6,578 nucleotides of DNA from Verrucomicrobiota bacterium (lineage in GTDB: Bacteria > Verrucomicrobiota > Verrucomicrobiia > Chthoniobacterales > Xiphinematobacteraceae). The stretch covers positions 1-6,578 of the forward strand of contig PSRL01000186.1 of NCBI GenBank assembly GCA_003176035.1, given 5' to 3'. The notes below the pieces were generated by a model, which was not told the DNA's origin, did no database searches, and worked only from the letters and a program-made list of their open reading frames with translations. Shown piece after piece: positions 1 through 6,482 of the stretch (the stretch's first letter is position 1; each line of letters begins with the position of its first letter). The translations under genes and the position numbers were made by a program.

Positions 1-135
1 TTGCGCTACTCGACGACTGAGCAACGCAGGCGCCGGATGCTTTTCAGCCCTTTTTCAGGGCGTACTAAATAGTTACATGTTGCAAGGAATTGCCATGATT
101 GCCGGCCTTTTTGCCCCAGAGCGAATCACCTCGAA
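1..135 (+). other. Left-edge stretch, possible 3' end(s) of an upstream gene
   Basis: No complete gene fits here. Two forward frames are open from the window edge. Frame 1 ends at a TAG at 70-72 and would encode a basic tail (EQRRRRMLF). Frame 2 stays open to a TGA at 137-139 and would encode a mildly hydrophobic tail (LQGIAMIAGLFAPE). The frame-2 stop overlaps the ATG at 136 in an ATGA arrangement, typical of coupled genes. Both runs are short enough to be open by chance, so neither is called as a CDS. A small inverted repeat, GCCCT/AGGGC (47-51 with 57-61), has no T-run after it and is not a convincing terminator. Confidence 0.25.
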
Positions 136-1140
136 ATGAGTATGGAGCTGCGAGCATTTTTAATTTCACGCGAGGCGCAAGATGGAGACCTTTTCGTTGA
201 TGGGGACTCTTTTTTGCAATCCGGCAGCTGTCGGAGCTCGCAGAAAAAGAGGCACGTTTATTTTAGAATTTTTTCGCTCTATAGTTGCGCACCATTTTAT
301 TTTCTGGCTTTTTTTGTTCCCTTAATGTCCCTCCGGGCCCAGGTACACGTGGATCTTTCTTTAGAGAGGAACCTGTATATCGCATATGAGCCGCTCTTAG
401 TCTCTATTGCCTTGATGAATATGAGCGGACGTGACCTGAAACTGGAGAGCATGGGATCTCAATCCTGGCTTGGTTTTAATATCCGGACGGCTGAGGGACG
501 ATGGTTGGCGCCCCACGATATGAGCGAACCATCCCTAACACTTCCGGCAGGAAGCACTCTGCGCCGCACGATAAATATCACCCCCCTTTTCCCTCTCGGT
601 GAGTTGGGCGCCTACGAGATCGCAGCGACTGTTTTCCAGTCCGACCTCAATCGGAATTTTCGCTCTTCGCCTATGCGCTTTGAAATCACCGAGGGCAGTC
701 CATTTAGTTGGCAAGAAGTGGGAGTGCCAGGCAGTACCGAAACTCGGCTGATTTCTTTTTTGCTCCATCGAGTTACTCAAAGTACCGCCCTCTACCTCCG
801 CATCGCAGATATCAGGAAAGGGGTAATTTACTGTACACATCAGCTGGGCGGTCTGGTTGCTTATTCGAAACCGGAAATAGCGATCGATAGAAATCACTCG
901 ATCCATGTCCTCCAGAGCTCCGCTCCGCGAAGATTTATTTATACAGCGGTAAATCTTGATGGGAAAGTTTTGGATCGACGTTTGTATTTTGAAACCGGCT
1001 CCAGACTCATGCTCAGAAAAATTCCTGACGGCGCTGTGAGGGTAACGGATGGTCACGCTTATTTGCCGATACAGTTTGCAGAAGATTCCGTTGAAACCAA
1101 TATCTCTCCCCAAGAGCAAGAGACTCTCCGGAAAATGTAA
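136..1140 (+). CDS. Secreted protein of unknown function, probably beta-rich (Ig-like)
   Basis: Up to 334 residues. A basic stretch (KKRH, residues 37-40) precedes a hydrophobic segment (about 43-65) ending SLRA-Q, a plausible Sec signal with cleavage near residue 68. The mature part starts QVHVDLSLERNLYIAYEPL and continues with alternating beta-type segments, a PAGSTLRRTI turn, an FEITEGSPFSW segment and VGVP. This order resembles, from memory, a family of uncharacterised verrucomicrobial secreted proteins; no enzymatic motif is visible. Start choice is doubtful. ATG 136 places about 40 non-signal-like residues before the signal. The in-frame TTG at 214 gives a 308-residue protein with a conventional signal peptide and a weak GGGG 8 bases upstream. 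ATG 136 is supported only by the ATGA overlap with an open upstream frame. It lies 58 bases before the glycosyltransferase gene, so it may share its transcript. A 227-codon antisense frame across it (535-1218) is a shadow. Confidence 0.8.
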   Translation: MSMELRAFLISREAQDGDLFVDGDSFLQSGSCRSSQKKRHVYFRIFSLYSCAPFYFLAFFVPLMSLRAQVHVDLSLERNLYIAYEPLLVSIALMNMSGRDLKLESMGSQSWLGFNIRTAEGRWLAPHDMSEPSLTLPAGSTLRRTINITPLFPLGELGAYEIAATVFQSDLNRNFRSSPMRFEITEGSPFSWQEVGVPGSTETRLISFLLHRVTQSTALYLRIADIRKGVIYCTHQLGGLVAYSKPEIAIDRNHSIHVLQSSAPRRFIYTAVNLDGKVLDRRLYFETGSRLMLRKIPDGAVRVTDGHAYLPIQFAEDSVETNISPQEQETLRKM

Positions 1141-1143
1141 CCC

Positions 1144-1173
1144 TTGTATTATAAACATAATATGCAATATTTT
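1144..1173 (+). promoter_or_regulatory. AT-rich possible promoter before the GT9 gene
   Basis: The short gap between the secreted-protein gene and the glycosyltransferase gene is strikingly AT-rich. TTGTAT at 1144-1149 and TATTTT at 1168-1173 are 18 bases apart and match the sigma-70 boxes at three and four of six positions. TATAAA- and CATAAT-like strings also lie between them. This is weak evidence: the gene could equally be transcribed from further upstream. Confidence 0.2.
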
Positions 1174-1188
1174 CGATTTTTGAAATCG
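1174..1188 (+). repeat. 6-bp perfect hairpin CGATTT-TTG-AAATCG in the leader of the GT9 gene
   Basis: CGATTT (1174-1179) is the reverse complement of AAATCG (1183-1188), with a 3-base loop. It lies 10 bases before the TTG start at 1199. It is not followed by a T-run, so a terminator is unlikely. It could fold in the mRNA leader close to the ribosome site, or be incidental in AT-rich DNA. Confidence 0.3.
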
Positions 1189-1198
1189 TCCCTCCTGA

Positions 1199-2440
1199 TT
1201 GAAAAAGCTGAGTGCCAATGCCCCTCTTTTAAATCAAATCGACCGTTATGCCGGAGCGTGTGCATGCCTTTTTCTGACGGTCTTCCGTCGGTTGAGGTGG
1301 CAGGAAAAGGCGGAATACCGCAAACCTAAAAAAATTCTTTTGCTGAAATTGGCGGAGCAGGGTTCCACGGTGCTTGCTCACGAAGCGATTCAAGAGGCGA
1401 TTAAGCTGGTAGGAGCCAAGAATGTGTACTTCCTCCTATTTGAGGAAAACCGTTTCATCCTGGACCTCTTAGATGCGATTCCTTCTGAGAATATTTTGAC
1501 CATTCGGACAAACTCAGCCGTTAGCATGTTTCTCAGCTGCCTTCATCGGCTCTGGCAGATTCGGCGATTTCCCATCGAGGCATGTGTCGATATGGAATTT
1601 TTCATGCGGAGCACCGCTGCGATTACCTACCTGACAGGGGCACGGATGCGAGTAGGCTTCCATGCCTACTTTGGGGAGGGTCCTTATCGTGGTGATTTAA
1701 TGACCCACCGCTTAGTTTACAATCCCCACATTCACGCTAGCGACACCTTTACCAGCATGATTCGAGCCTTGGAATTCCCCCCTCGGGGGTTTCCCGCCTT
1801 TCCTGTGAGAGCCACCGGCCAGATCTCGTCGCCACCCATGATGCACTTTGGGAGTGAAGAACAACAAAAAGTGGAACAACTCGTTCATCTTGCATCGGGA
1901 AGAAATGAGGGCCCAATTGTTCTTTTAAATGCAAATGCCAGCGACTTGGTTCCATTGCGTCGGTGGGATGAAAAAAACTACGTGGAACTCGCCAAACGCA
2001 TCCTGTCCACTTTTTCGGAAATGAGGGTTGCTTTTACGGGAGCACCTCAAGAAGCGGAAAAGTCGGAGCGATTAGTCCAAGCCGTACAGTCCTTGCGATG
2101 CTTTTCCCTAGCTGGAAAAACCACCCTTCGGCAGCTTTTAATTGTCTACCACCTGTCGGAAGTCCTTGTAACCAATGACAGCGGACCGGCCCATTTCGCG
2201 GCTCTTACCCCGATTGATATCGTGACCCTCTTTGGACCCGAGACCCCCTTGCTTTTCGCAGCTCGCTCACCGCGTAATCACAGTCTTTGGGCCGGGATCG
2301 CCTGTAGTCCCTGTATCAATGCCTTAAACAATCGGCAATCGCGCTGCCGCAACAACGTCTGTATGCAAATGCTTTCTGTGGACCTTGTATTCGAAACGTT
2401 ATGTCAAATCATTCGAAAAAGAATCGCTCTCAACAATTAG
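1199..2440 (+). CDS. Glycosyltransferase family 9 protein (ADP-heptose:LPS heptosyltransferase-like)
   Basis: 413 residues, a normal or slightly long length for GT9, a GT-B-fold family that adds heptose or related sugars to lipopolysaccharide core on the cytoplasmic face. The N-terminal half opens with KKILLLKLAEQGSTVLA (44-60). The nucleotide-sugar half has LNANASD...RRW (243-256), FSLAGKTTLRQLL (302-314), TNDSGPAHFAAL (325-336) and TLFGPETP (343-350), all GT9 hallmarks. Residues 1-40 (LNQIDRYAGACACLFLTVFRRL) form an amphipathic or membrane-associating leader known in some GT9 relatives, which supports the TTG start although no Shine-Dalgarno precedes it. The C-terminus has four cysteines (C369, C372, C383, C388) in a CxxC...C...C pattern, also known in part of the family. 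The acceptor and donor cannot be read from sequence. The gene ends inside, or just before, the start of the TPR membrane protein gene, implying joint expression and perhaps a joint pathway. Confidence 0.92.
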   Translation: MKKLSANAPLLNQIDRYAGACACLFLTVFRRLRWQEKAEYRKPKKILLLKLAEQGSTVLAHEAIQEAIKLVGAKNVYFLLFEENRFILDLLDAIPSENILTIRTNSAVSMFLSCLHRLWQIRRFPIEACVDMEFFMRSTAAITYLTGARMRVGFHAYFGEGPYRGDLMTHRLVYNPHIHASDTFTSMIRALEFPPRGFPAFPVRATGQISSPPMMHFGSEEQQKVEQLVHLASGRNEGPIVLLNANASDLVPLRRWDEKNYVELAKRILSTFSEMRVAFTGAPQEAEKSERLVQAVQSLRCFSLAGKTTLRQLLIVYHLSEVLVTNDSGPAHFAALTPIDIVTLFGPETPLLFAARSPRNHSLWAGIACSPCINALNNRQSRCRNNVCMQMLSVDLVFETLCQIIRKRIALNN

Positions 2441-4170
2441 CGATGCCCCTCAGCCTTTGCGAAAGCCAAGCACAAGCCATCCAACGGATGTGGTTGATCC
2501 TTCGTGTCCTTCTCATCCTTCTGACGGGACTTTTTGTATTTTCACCCACATTTCATGGCGAATGGCTCTGGGACGACGATCAGGAAGTGACTGCCAATCG
2601 GGCGCTAAAGACCTTTTCCGGGCTTTGGGACATCTGGACAGGAAGTGCTTTCGCCGATTACTTTCCTTTGAAATCCACATTCCTTTGGATCCAATACCAA
2701 CTTTGGCAATTAAATAATACCGGTTACCATCTCACCACCATCGTCTTCCATCTCTCCAATTCGCTGCTCGTGTGGAAACTTTTTTGCCAGCTCCATATTC
2801 GGTTGGCATGGATAGGCGGGCTTCTCTTCTGCATTCATCCTGTCGTTGTGGAATCGGTTGCGTGGGTCTCAGAACAAAAAAATACCCTCTCCCAATTTTT
2901 CTTACTCCTTTCGATGTTGGCCTGCCTTCGCTTTGATGAGCGACACAGATCCAAAGACTACTGCTTCGCAGTTTTATTTTTTATTGCTGCGGCGCTCTGT
3001 AAAACAGCCGTGCTCATGCTAGCACCTATTATCCTGCTTTATTGTTGGTGGAAGCGAAAAGGCATTTCAAAAAAGGACATCCTCTTTAGCGCTCCGTTTT
3101 TCGCTATCGCTTTGCTGTTAGGAGCGGTTACCATTTGGTTTCAATTCAAGCGGGCAATTGGAGAAGAGGGAATTCCGGTCGGAGGTTTTTTTTCGCGGCT
3201 GGCTACCGCGGGGATGAGTACGGTATTTTACGTTTCCAAGAGTATTTTGCCCGTCGACTTAATGCCGATTTACCCACGCTGGGAAGTCGATCCGCCCACA
3301 TGGCTTCAATTCGTTCCGGCATTAATCACATTACTTCTCCTCTTATATTTTTATAGAAAACGGGCCACGTGGGGCAGAGACATGCTCTTTGGATTTGGCT
3401 TCTTTTTATTGAATTTGGTTCCGGTGATGGGATTTGTCACCATGTCTTATATGCGGATTACCTGGGCTGCGGACCATTTTTTATACTTACCAATCATAGG
3501 CCTTTTAGGGCTTTTCTGCAGCGGAGCCGGGTGGCTCTACCTGAACGCCTCAGCAAACAAACAGATATTCCTTGAGGGGGTGGGGGTGGGGGTATTGCTC
3601 CTCCTATCATATACTAGCTTTTCCTATGCCTCCATTTTCGTGAAAGAAGAAGTCATGTGGCGCTACACTCTCAAACGGAATCCGAACGCTTGGCAAGCTC
3701 ATAGCCGATATGCGATGACCCTAATCAATAAAGGAGATTTGGGGACCGCCTATTCACATCTCCTCGTGGCGGTCAAACTCCGTCCCGACCTTGCTGAAAT
3801 TCGCAACAACCTGGGCGTCATCCTTCAAAAATGGGATCGGATGGATGAGTCGCTGCAGCGTTTCCGTGAGGCGAGGGAGCGGGCGCTCTGGGAGCCCACC
3901 TATTCCATGAATCTTGCAAATGCCCTGATTATGACCCGCAATTACTCGGAGGCCATGGGCATTTTTAGTCACCTGATAAAACTCCGTCCCAATAATGCGG
4001 TCTTTTACTGTAACTATGGCGCAACCCTTTTTATGCTGGGCCTCCGCCAAGAAGCGATTTCGCAATTTCAAACAGCGCTCAAATTGAACCCCAGTCTCGA
4101 AAGCGCTCGCTCGAATTTGCGCGCGGCACTTTCGAACGTTTCAGCCACAGAGCTTCAGTTTTCCAGATAG
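2401..4170 (+). CDS. Polytopic membrane protein with GT-C-like motif and C-terminal TPRs (TMTC-like)
   Basis: 589 residues. About 10-12 membrane segments span residues 31-412, followed by four TPR units (about 427-564, with repeats such as NYGATLFMLGLRQEAISQFQTALKLNP split over 538-564). After the first membrane segment comes WLWDDDQEV (55-63), the acidic loop expected for the catalytic Asp of GT-C lipid-phosphate-sugar-dependent glycosyltransferases. HPVVVESVAWVSEQKNTLS (146-164) and ADHFLYLP (357-364) match landmarks of the TMTC/DUF1736 family, whose animal members are protein O-mannosyltransferases. By analogy it may move a sugar from a polyprenyl-phosphate donor to an exported acceptor, with TPRs on the periplasmic side; this is inference. 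ATG 2401 overlaps the GT9 gene by 40 bases. ATG 2443 (residue 15), 2 bases after the GT9 stop, is an equally good start, and ATG 2488 is possible. None has a Shine-Dalgarno. Confidence 0.88.
   Translation: MSNHSKKNRSQQLAMPLSLCESQAQAIQRMWLILRVLLILLTGLFVFSPTFHGEWLWDDDQEVTANRALKTFSGLWDIWTGSAFADYFPLKSTFLWIQYQLWQLNNTGYHLTTIVFHLSNSLLVWKLFCQLHIRLAWIGGLLFCIHPVVVESVAWVSEQKNTLSQFFLLLSMLACLRFDERHRSKDYCFAVLFFIAAALCKTAVLMLAPIILLYCWWKRKGISKKDILFSAPFFAIALLLGAVTIWFQFKRAIGEEGIPVGGFFSRLATAGMSTVFYVSKSILPVDLMPIYPRWEVDPPTWLQFVPALITLLLLLYFYRKRATWGRDMLFGFGFFLLNLVPVMGFVTMSYMRITWAADHFLYLPIIGLLGLFCSGAGWLYLNASANKQIFLEGVGVGVLLLLSYTSFSYASIFVKEEVMWRYTLKRNPNAWQAHSRYAMTLINKGDLGTAYSHLLVAVKLRPDLAEIRNNLGVILQKWDRMDESLQRFREARERALWEPTYSMNLANALIMTRNYSEAMGIFSHLIKLRPNNAVFYCNYGATLFMLGLRQEAISQFQTALKLNPSLESARSNLRAALSNVSATELQFSR
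3576..3593 (+). repeat. Tandem GGGGGT x3 tract inside a membrane-segment codon run
   Basis: Three consecutive GGGGGT units encode GVGVGV (residues 393-398) at the start of the last predicted membrane helix of the TPR membrane protein. Gain or loss of a unit would keep the frame, whereas slippage within a G5 run would break it. The three G5 runs could in principle support a G-quadruplex with two-layer tetrads. Confidence 0.75.
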
Positions 4171-4329
4171 AGCGCTTTTTAATTCAATAATTACATGTTG
4201 TGGCCAGAAATTTTTGACCCAGGCGCGAAGCAATGACTCGGCCATATCCATGATATGGACTTGGCTTTCGACAATTAAGGGAAAAAGACCCACAAAGTTG
4301 CTCTCATTTTCTAGGGGTTTGGCTGTATT
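4171..4329. other. Convergent intergenic gap without a gene
   Basis: This stretch separates the forward cluster from the reverse cluster. AGCGCTTTTT follows directly after the forward stop and could act as a weak end signal only if GAGCGCTTT (4170-4178) pairs with AAAGCGCTC at 4100-4108, 61 bases upstream inside the gene. A perfect 7-bp hairpin lies at 4242-4258. No open frame with coding character, RNA gene or canonical terminator is visible on either strand. Confidence 0.6.
4242..4258. repeat. 7-bp perfect hairpin between convergent genes
   Basis: CCATATC (4242-4248) and GATATGG (4252-4258) are perfect reverse complements around a 3-base CAT loop. The site lies about midway between the two convergent stop codons, where a shared transcription end would be expected. 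It is AT-rich in the stem and lacks a T-run on either side, so it is not a classical intrinsic terminator. It could be a protein-binding palindrome or an mRNA 3'-end stabiliser. Confidence 0.5.
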
Positions 4330-4728
4330 TCATCGGTACGGAAAATGTCTGATCAAAAGTTTTCCGGATTCCTGAACGGCGTGAAGAACAGCATGATTAA
4401 ATTGCTCTTGTTTCAAAAATTCTTCTATTTTTGATGCAAGCTGTCGCCAGCACATTTCTCCACAGCATTCATGAACACTGTGGCCGGCTAGGATTGCAAA
4501 ACGCCGCTCCAGTGGGAGGAAGTAAAGGAGAATGCCGTGTTGCCTTTCGAAGCCACTCAACCCCAGTTTCTTAAATCGACGGCTCGCACGGTACATAATG
4601 TCATCCTTGAGAAGACGCCGTCCGGAAACAAAGACGCGGACACGACCAATCGTACCCATCTCAATGGAACGAATCGCATCGACTATCGTCGTTTCATCGA
4701 GCTTGCTTAGAAACGTCCTGAGCCTCAT
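4330..4728 (-). CDS. Small cytoplasmic TPM-domain protein
   Basis: 132 residues forming a single TPM (TLP18.3/Psb32/MOLO-1) domain with no signal peptide or membrane segment, so presumably cytoplasmic. The TPM order is visible: FLSKLDETTIVDAIRSIE (6-23), the first strand TIGRVRVFVS (26-35), HGILLYFLPLERRFAILAG (64-82), HECCGEMCW (86-94) and the closing GKLLIRHFP (122-130). In relatives I recall, the first strand reads TSGEIRV and the turn after RRFAI carries an Asp. Here the Glu is Arg29 and the Asp position is His83, so acidic residues that could bind metal appear to be missing. The gene is last in the lemA-TPM-TPM run, 44 bases after the preceding stop, in an AT-rich gap without a Shine-Dalgarno. 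Activity is unknown: some plant TPM proteins are reported as phosphatases, but this cannot be transferred safely. Confidence 0.85.
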   Translation of the reverse strand: MRLRTFLSKLDETTIVDAIRSIEMGTIGRVRVFVSGRRLLKDDIMYRASRRFKKLGLSGFERQHGILLYFLPLERRFAILAGHSVHECCGEMCWRQLASKIEEFLKQEQFNHAVLHAVQESGKLLIRHFPYR

Positions 4729-4772
4729 AGTGATAGTATATTACGTGGGGTTGTAAATCAGGCGAGCATTTC

Positions 4773-5588
4773 TTACCACCCACCGCTTGCGCCACCGCCC
4801 CCAAAGCCACCACCACCTCCGCGGAACCCCCCTCCGCCGCCTCCAAAACCTCCTTCATCATCGTCATCTCTCCGGCTACCAAAGAAAGGCATGCTCCAAA
4901 ATGGCGTTCCTGAGGTTCCACCAAAAGGACCGTACATATAGCCGCCTCGATTGCGCAGGAGCATAAGAAAGAAAAACAACAAAATACCCCCAAAAAAAAT
5001 CAGAACGAGGCTTTGGGAGGAAGAAATGGCTTCCTTCTGTTGTTCACTGACCAATTTCCCGCTGCCGCGGTACTCCCCTCGCGTTGCTGCGATAATAGCA
5101 TTAATTCCCCGCCTAATGCCGCCCGCAAAGTCGCCTGTTTTGAAGGCCGGGGCAATTTCCTCTGTAATGATTCGATGAGCGGTGATGTCCGGCAGCACCC
5201 CTTCAAGGCCGTAACCCACCTCGATGCGCATTTTGTGAGGGCGAACAAAAATAAAGAGAACGATCCCATTGTCGCGTCCCTTCTGTCCTACCTGCCATGC
5301 TTCGGCTGTACGTTGAGTGAAGTCTTCCAACGTTTCGCCTTCGGGAATGACTGGGAAAATAGCCACCACAATTTGATTGGATGTAGCTCTTTCATATTCA
5401 CTCAGCTGTTGGTTTATCCGAGCTGCATCAGATTGGGCAACCAACTGGCTCGGGTCAAAAAAATAAGTCGTAGGTTTCGGAGGGATATTTTGCGCTGATG
5501 CGCCTGTGATACAGAGATATTGACCGAATAAGATCAATATCGCCAACAGCTTCACTGTCCCTGTACGAACCACGAGAGGAAACCGCAT
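4773..5588 (-). CDS. TPM-domain membrane protein with signal peptide and Gly-rich tail (YgcG type)
   Basis: 271 residues. A Sec signal peptide has its hydrophobic core at 13-28 and likely cleavage at ASA-Q (32/33). The exported TPM domain covers about 41-168, with DPSQLVAQSDAARINQQL (45-62), SNQIVVAIFP (70-79), the hallmark RDNGIVLFIF...MRIEVGYGLEGVLPD (105-134), and IAPAFKTGDFAGGI (145-158). A membrane segment follows (about 193-212), then an Asp-rich patch DDDDE (241-245) and a Gly/Phe tail ending GGGGASGGW, typical of this family. The TPM domain should lie outside the cytoplasmic membrane and the tail inside. The gene starts 18 bases after the lemA coding end, a gap of 15 bases after its stop, so the two are almost certainly co-transcribed. 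Function is unproven; LemA and TPM pairs are widespread. No Shine-Dalgarno precedes the ATG. Confidence 0.93.
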   Translation of the reverse strand: MRFPLVVRTGTVKLLAILILFGQYLCITGASAQNIPPKPTTYFFDPSQLVAQSDAARINQQLSEYERATSNQIVVAIFPVIPEGETLEDFTQRTAEAWQVGQKGRDNGIVLFIFVRPHKMRIEVGYGLEGVLPDITAHRIITEEIAPAFKTGDFAGGIRRGINAIIAATRGEYRGSGKLVSEQQKEAISSSQSLVLIFFGGILLFFFLMLLRNRGGYMYGPFGGTSGTPFWSMPFFGSRRDDDDEGGFGGGGGGFRGGGGGFGGGGASGGW

Positions 5589-5603
5589 AATACGCAGTCG
5601 AGA

Positions 5604-6281
5604 TTAATGCGGCGAAGATCCCGCAGGGAGCGCCGGGGTGAGGGAGGACGTCGGCAGAGCAGGGCTGGAAGCTGGAACAGCCGAATTGAAATTCACCTCG
5701 GGTGGCTTTTCCGCCCCTTCCTGAGCCGTAAAATAAGGTTTAGGCTGAAAACCGAGGAATTTAGCGTAAAAAACGGCAGGCACTGTCTGGATCGCAGTAT
5801 TGTATTCCTGCACGGCTTCGTTAAATTTGCGGCGCTCTACGGCGATTCGATTTTCCGTACCTTCCAATTGGGTCTGTAAATCCTGGAAATTGGCTGTTGC
5901 TCGTAATTCCGGATACCTTTCCGCAACAACAAGCAAACGAGAAATGGCGCCCGATAGCTGGTCCTGAGTCTGTTGGAATCGCTTCAATGCTTCCGGATTA
6001 TCCGGAGCGGTATTCGGATCTAATTGTACCCTGTTGACCTGTTGGCGCGCTTGGATGACGCTGGTGAGCGTCGATTTTTCGAAGTTAGCGGCCCCTTCTA
6101 CCGTACGGACCAAGTTCGGAATAAGATCCGCCCTCCTCTGATATACATTCTGAACGTCAGCCCAGCTGCGGTCGGTAGCCTGTCGTAAAACAACAAGACG
6201 ATTATAATGCGCGCAACCGGCTGTTCCCAAGGCCATGACCGCGAGCACCAATATGCCGATAAGAGAAAGGAAAGTTTTCAT
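5604..6281 (-). CDS. lemA: LemA family protein, probable lipoprotein
   Basis: 225 residues. A short N-terminal hydrophobic segment (4-20) ends in TAGC with Cys23, a lipobox-like site with Thr instead of the usual Leu at -3, so it may be lipid-anchored or simply membrane-anchored. The LemA core follows: YQRRADLIPNLVRTVEG (47-63), then long helices and AERYPELRA...NFQDLQTQLEGTENRIA (120-147), RRKFNEAVQEYN (150-161) and a closing FLGFQPKPYF (175-184). LemA proteins form an antiparallel helical bundle facing outside the membrane. After about residue 185 there is an Ala/Pro/Ser-rich tail without clear structure that I do not recognise as part of the usual family. As first gene of the lemA-TPM-TPM run it sets the operon's transcription start. 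GGGAG lies 17 bases upstream of the ATG, too far for a normal Shine-Dalgarno. Confidence 0.93.
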   Translation of the reverse strand: MKTFLSLIGILVLAVMALGTAGCAHYNRLVVLRQATDRSWADVQNVYQRRADLIPNLVRTVEGAANFEKSTLTSVIQARQQVNRVQLDPNTAPDNPEALKRFQQTQDQLSGAISRLLVVAERYPELRATANFQDLQTQLEGTENRIAVERRKFNEAVQEYNTAIQTVPAVFYAKFLGFQPKPYFTAQEGAEKPPEVNFNSAVPASSPALPTSSLTPALPAGSSPH

Positions 6282-6302
6282 CTGTTGTGCAGGAGGGCTC
6301 CC

Positions 6303-6331
6303 AGATTAACTAAAACTCTGTCTCTGTGCAA
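6303..6331 (-). promoter_or_regulatory. Possible lemA operon promoter (weak)
   Basis: On the reverse strand TTGCAC (6331-6326) and TAATCT (6308-6303) are separated by exactly 17 bases. Each matches the sigma-70 consensus at only three of six positions. A start about 7 bases downstream would leave a leader of roughly 15 bases before the lemA ATG. The spacing and position are right but the boxes are poor. Confidence 0.25.
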
Positions 6332-6482
6332 AGCATTGTTTATCCCAAAGGATGTCTAAGAGTTAGTCTTCCGGGTTTTTAGCCCTGCTTTCAACGTTCT
6401 ATCATTTTTTGACTGGAACCTGGTATCACCCTCCGCCAGTGAGTCTTCCAAGAAGAGGACATCCTCCCCTCCATTTTTGGCT

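Noticed and set aside
47..61. GCCCT/AGGGC hairpin as a terminator of an upstream gene
   Set aside because: Five-base stem with the T-run inside the loop rather than after the stem; it would also lie inside either open frame at the left edge.
68..82. AATAGTTACATGTTG resembles AATAATTACATGTTG at 4186-4200 (14 of 15 bases), flanking the forward cluster
   Set aside because: A match of this length and quality is expected about once by chance in a window of this size, and the sequences on either side do not match, so it is not evidence of an element boundary.
535..1218. Long reverse-strand open frame (227 codons) opposite the first gene
   Set aside because: The forward frame has a signal peptide and family-like features; the reverse frame shows no recognisable domain and runs past the forward gene's stop into AT-rich intergenic DNA. 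It is treated as a shadow.
5013..5498. Forward open frame (161 codons) opposite the TPM membrane protein gene
   Set aside because: It is antisense to a well-supported TPM domain and has no coherent domain or membrane pattern of its own.
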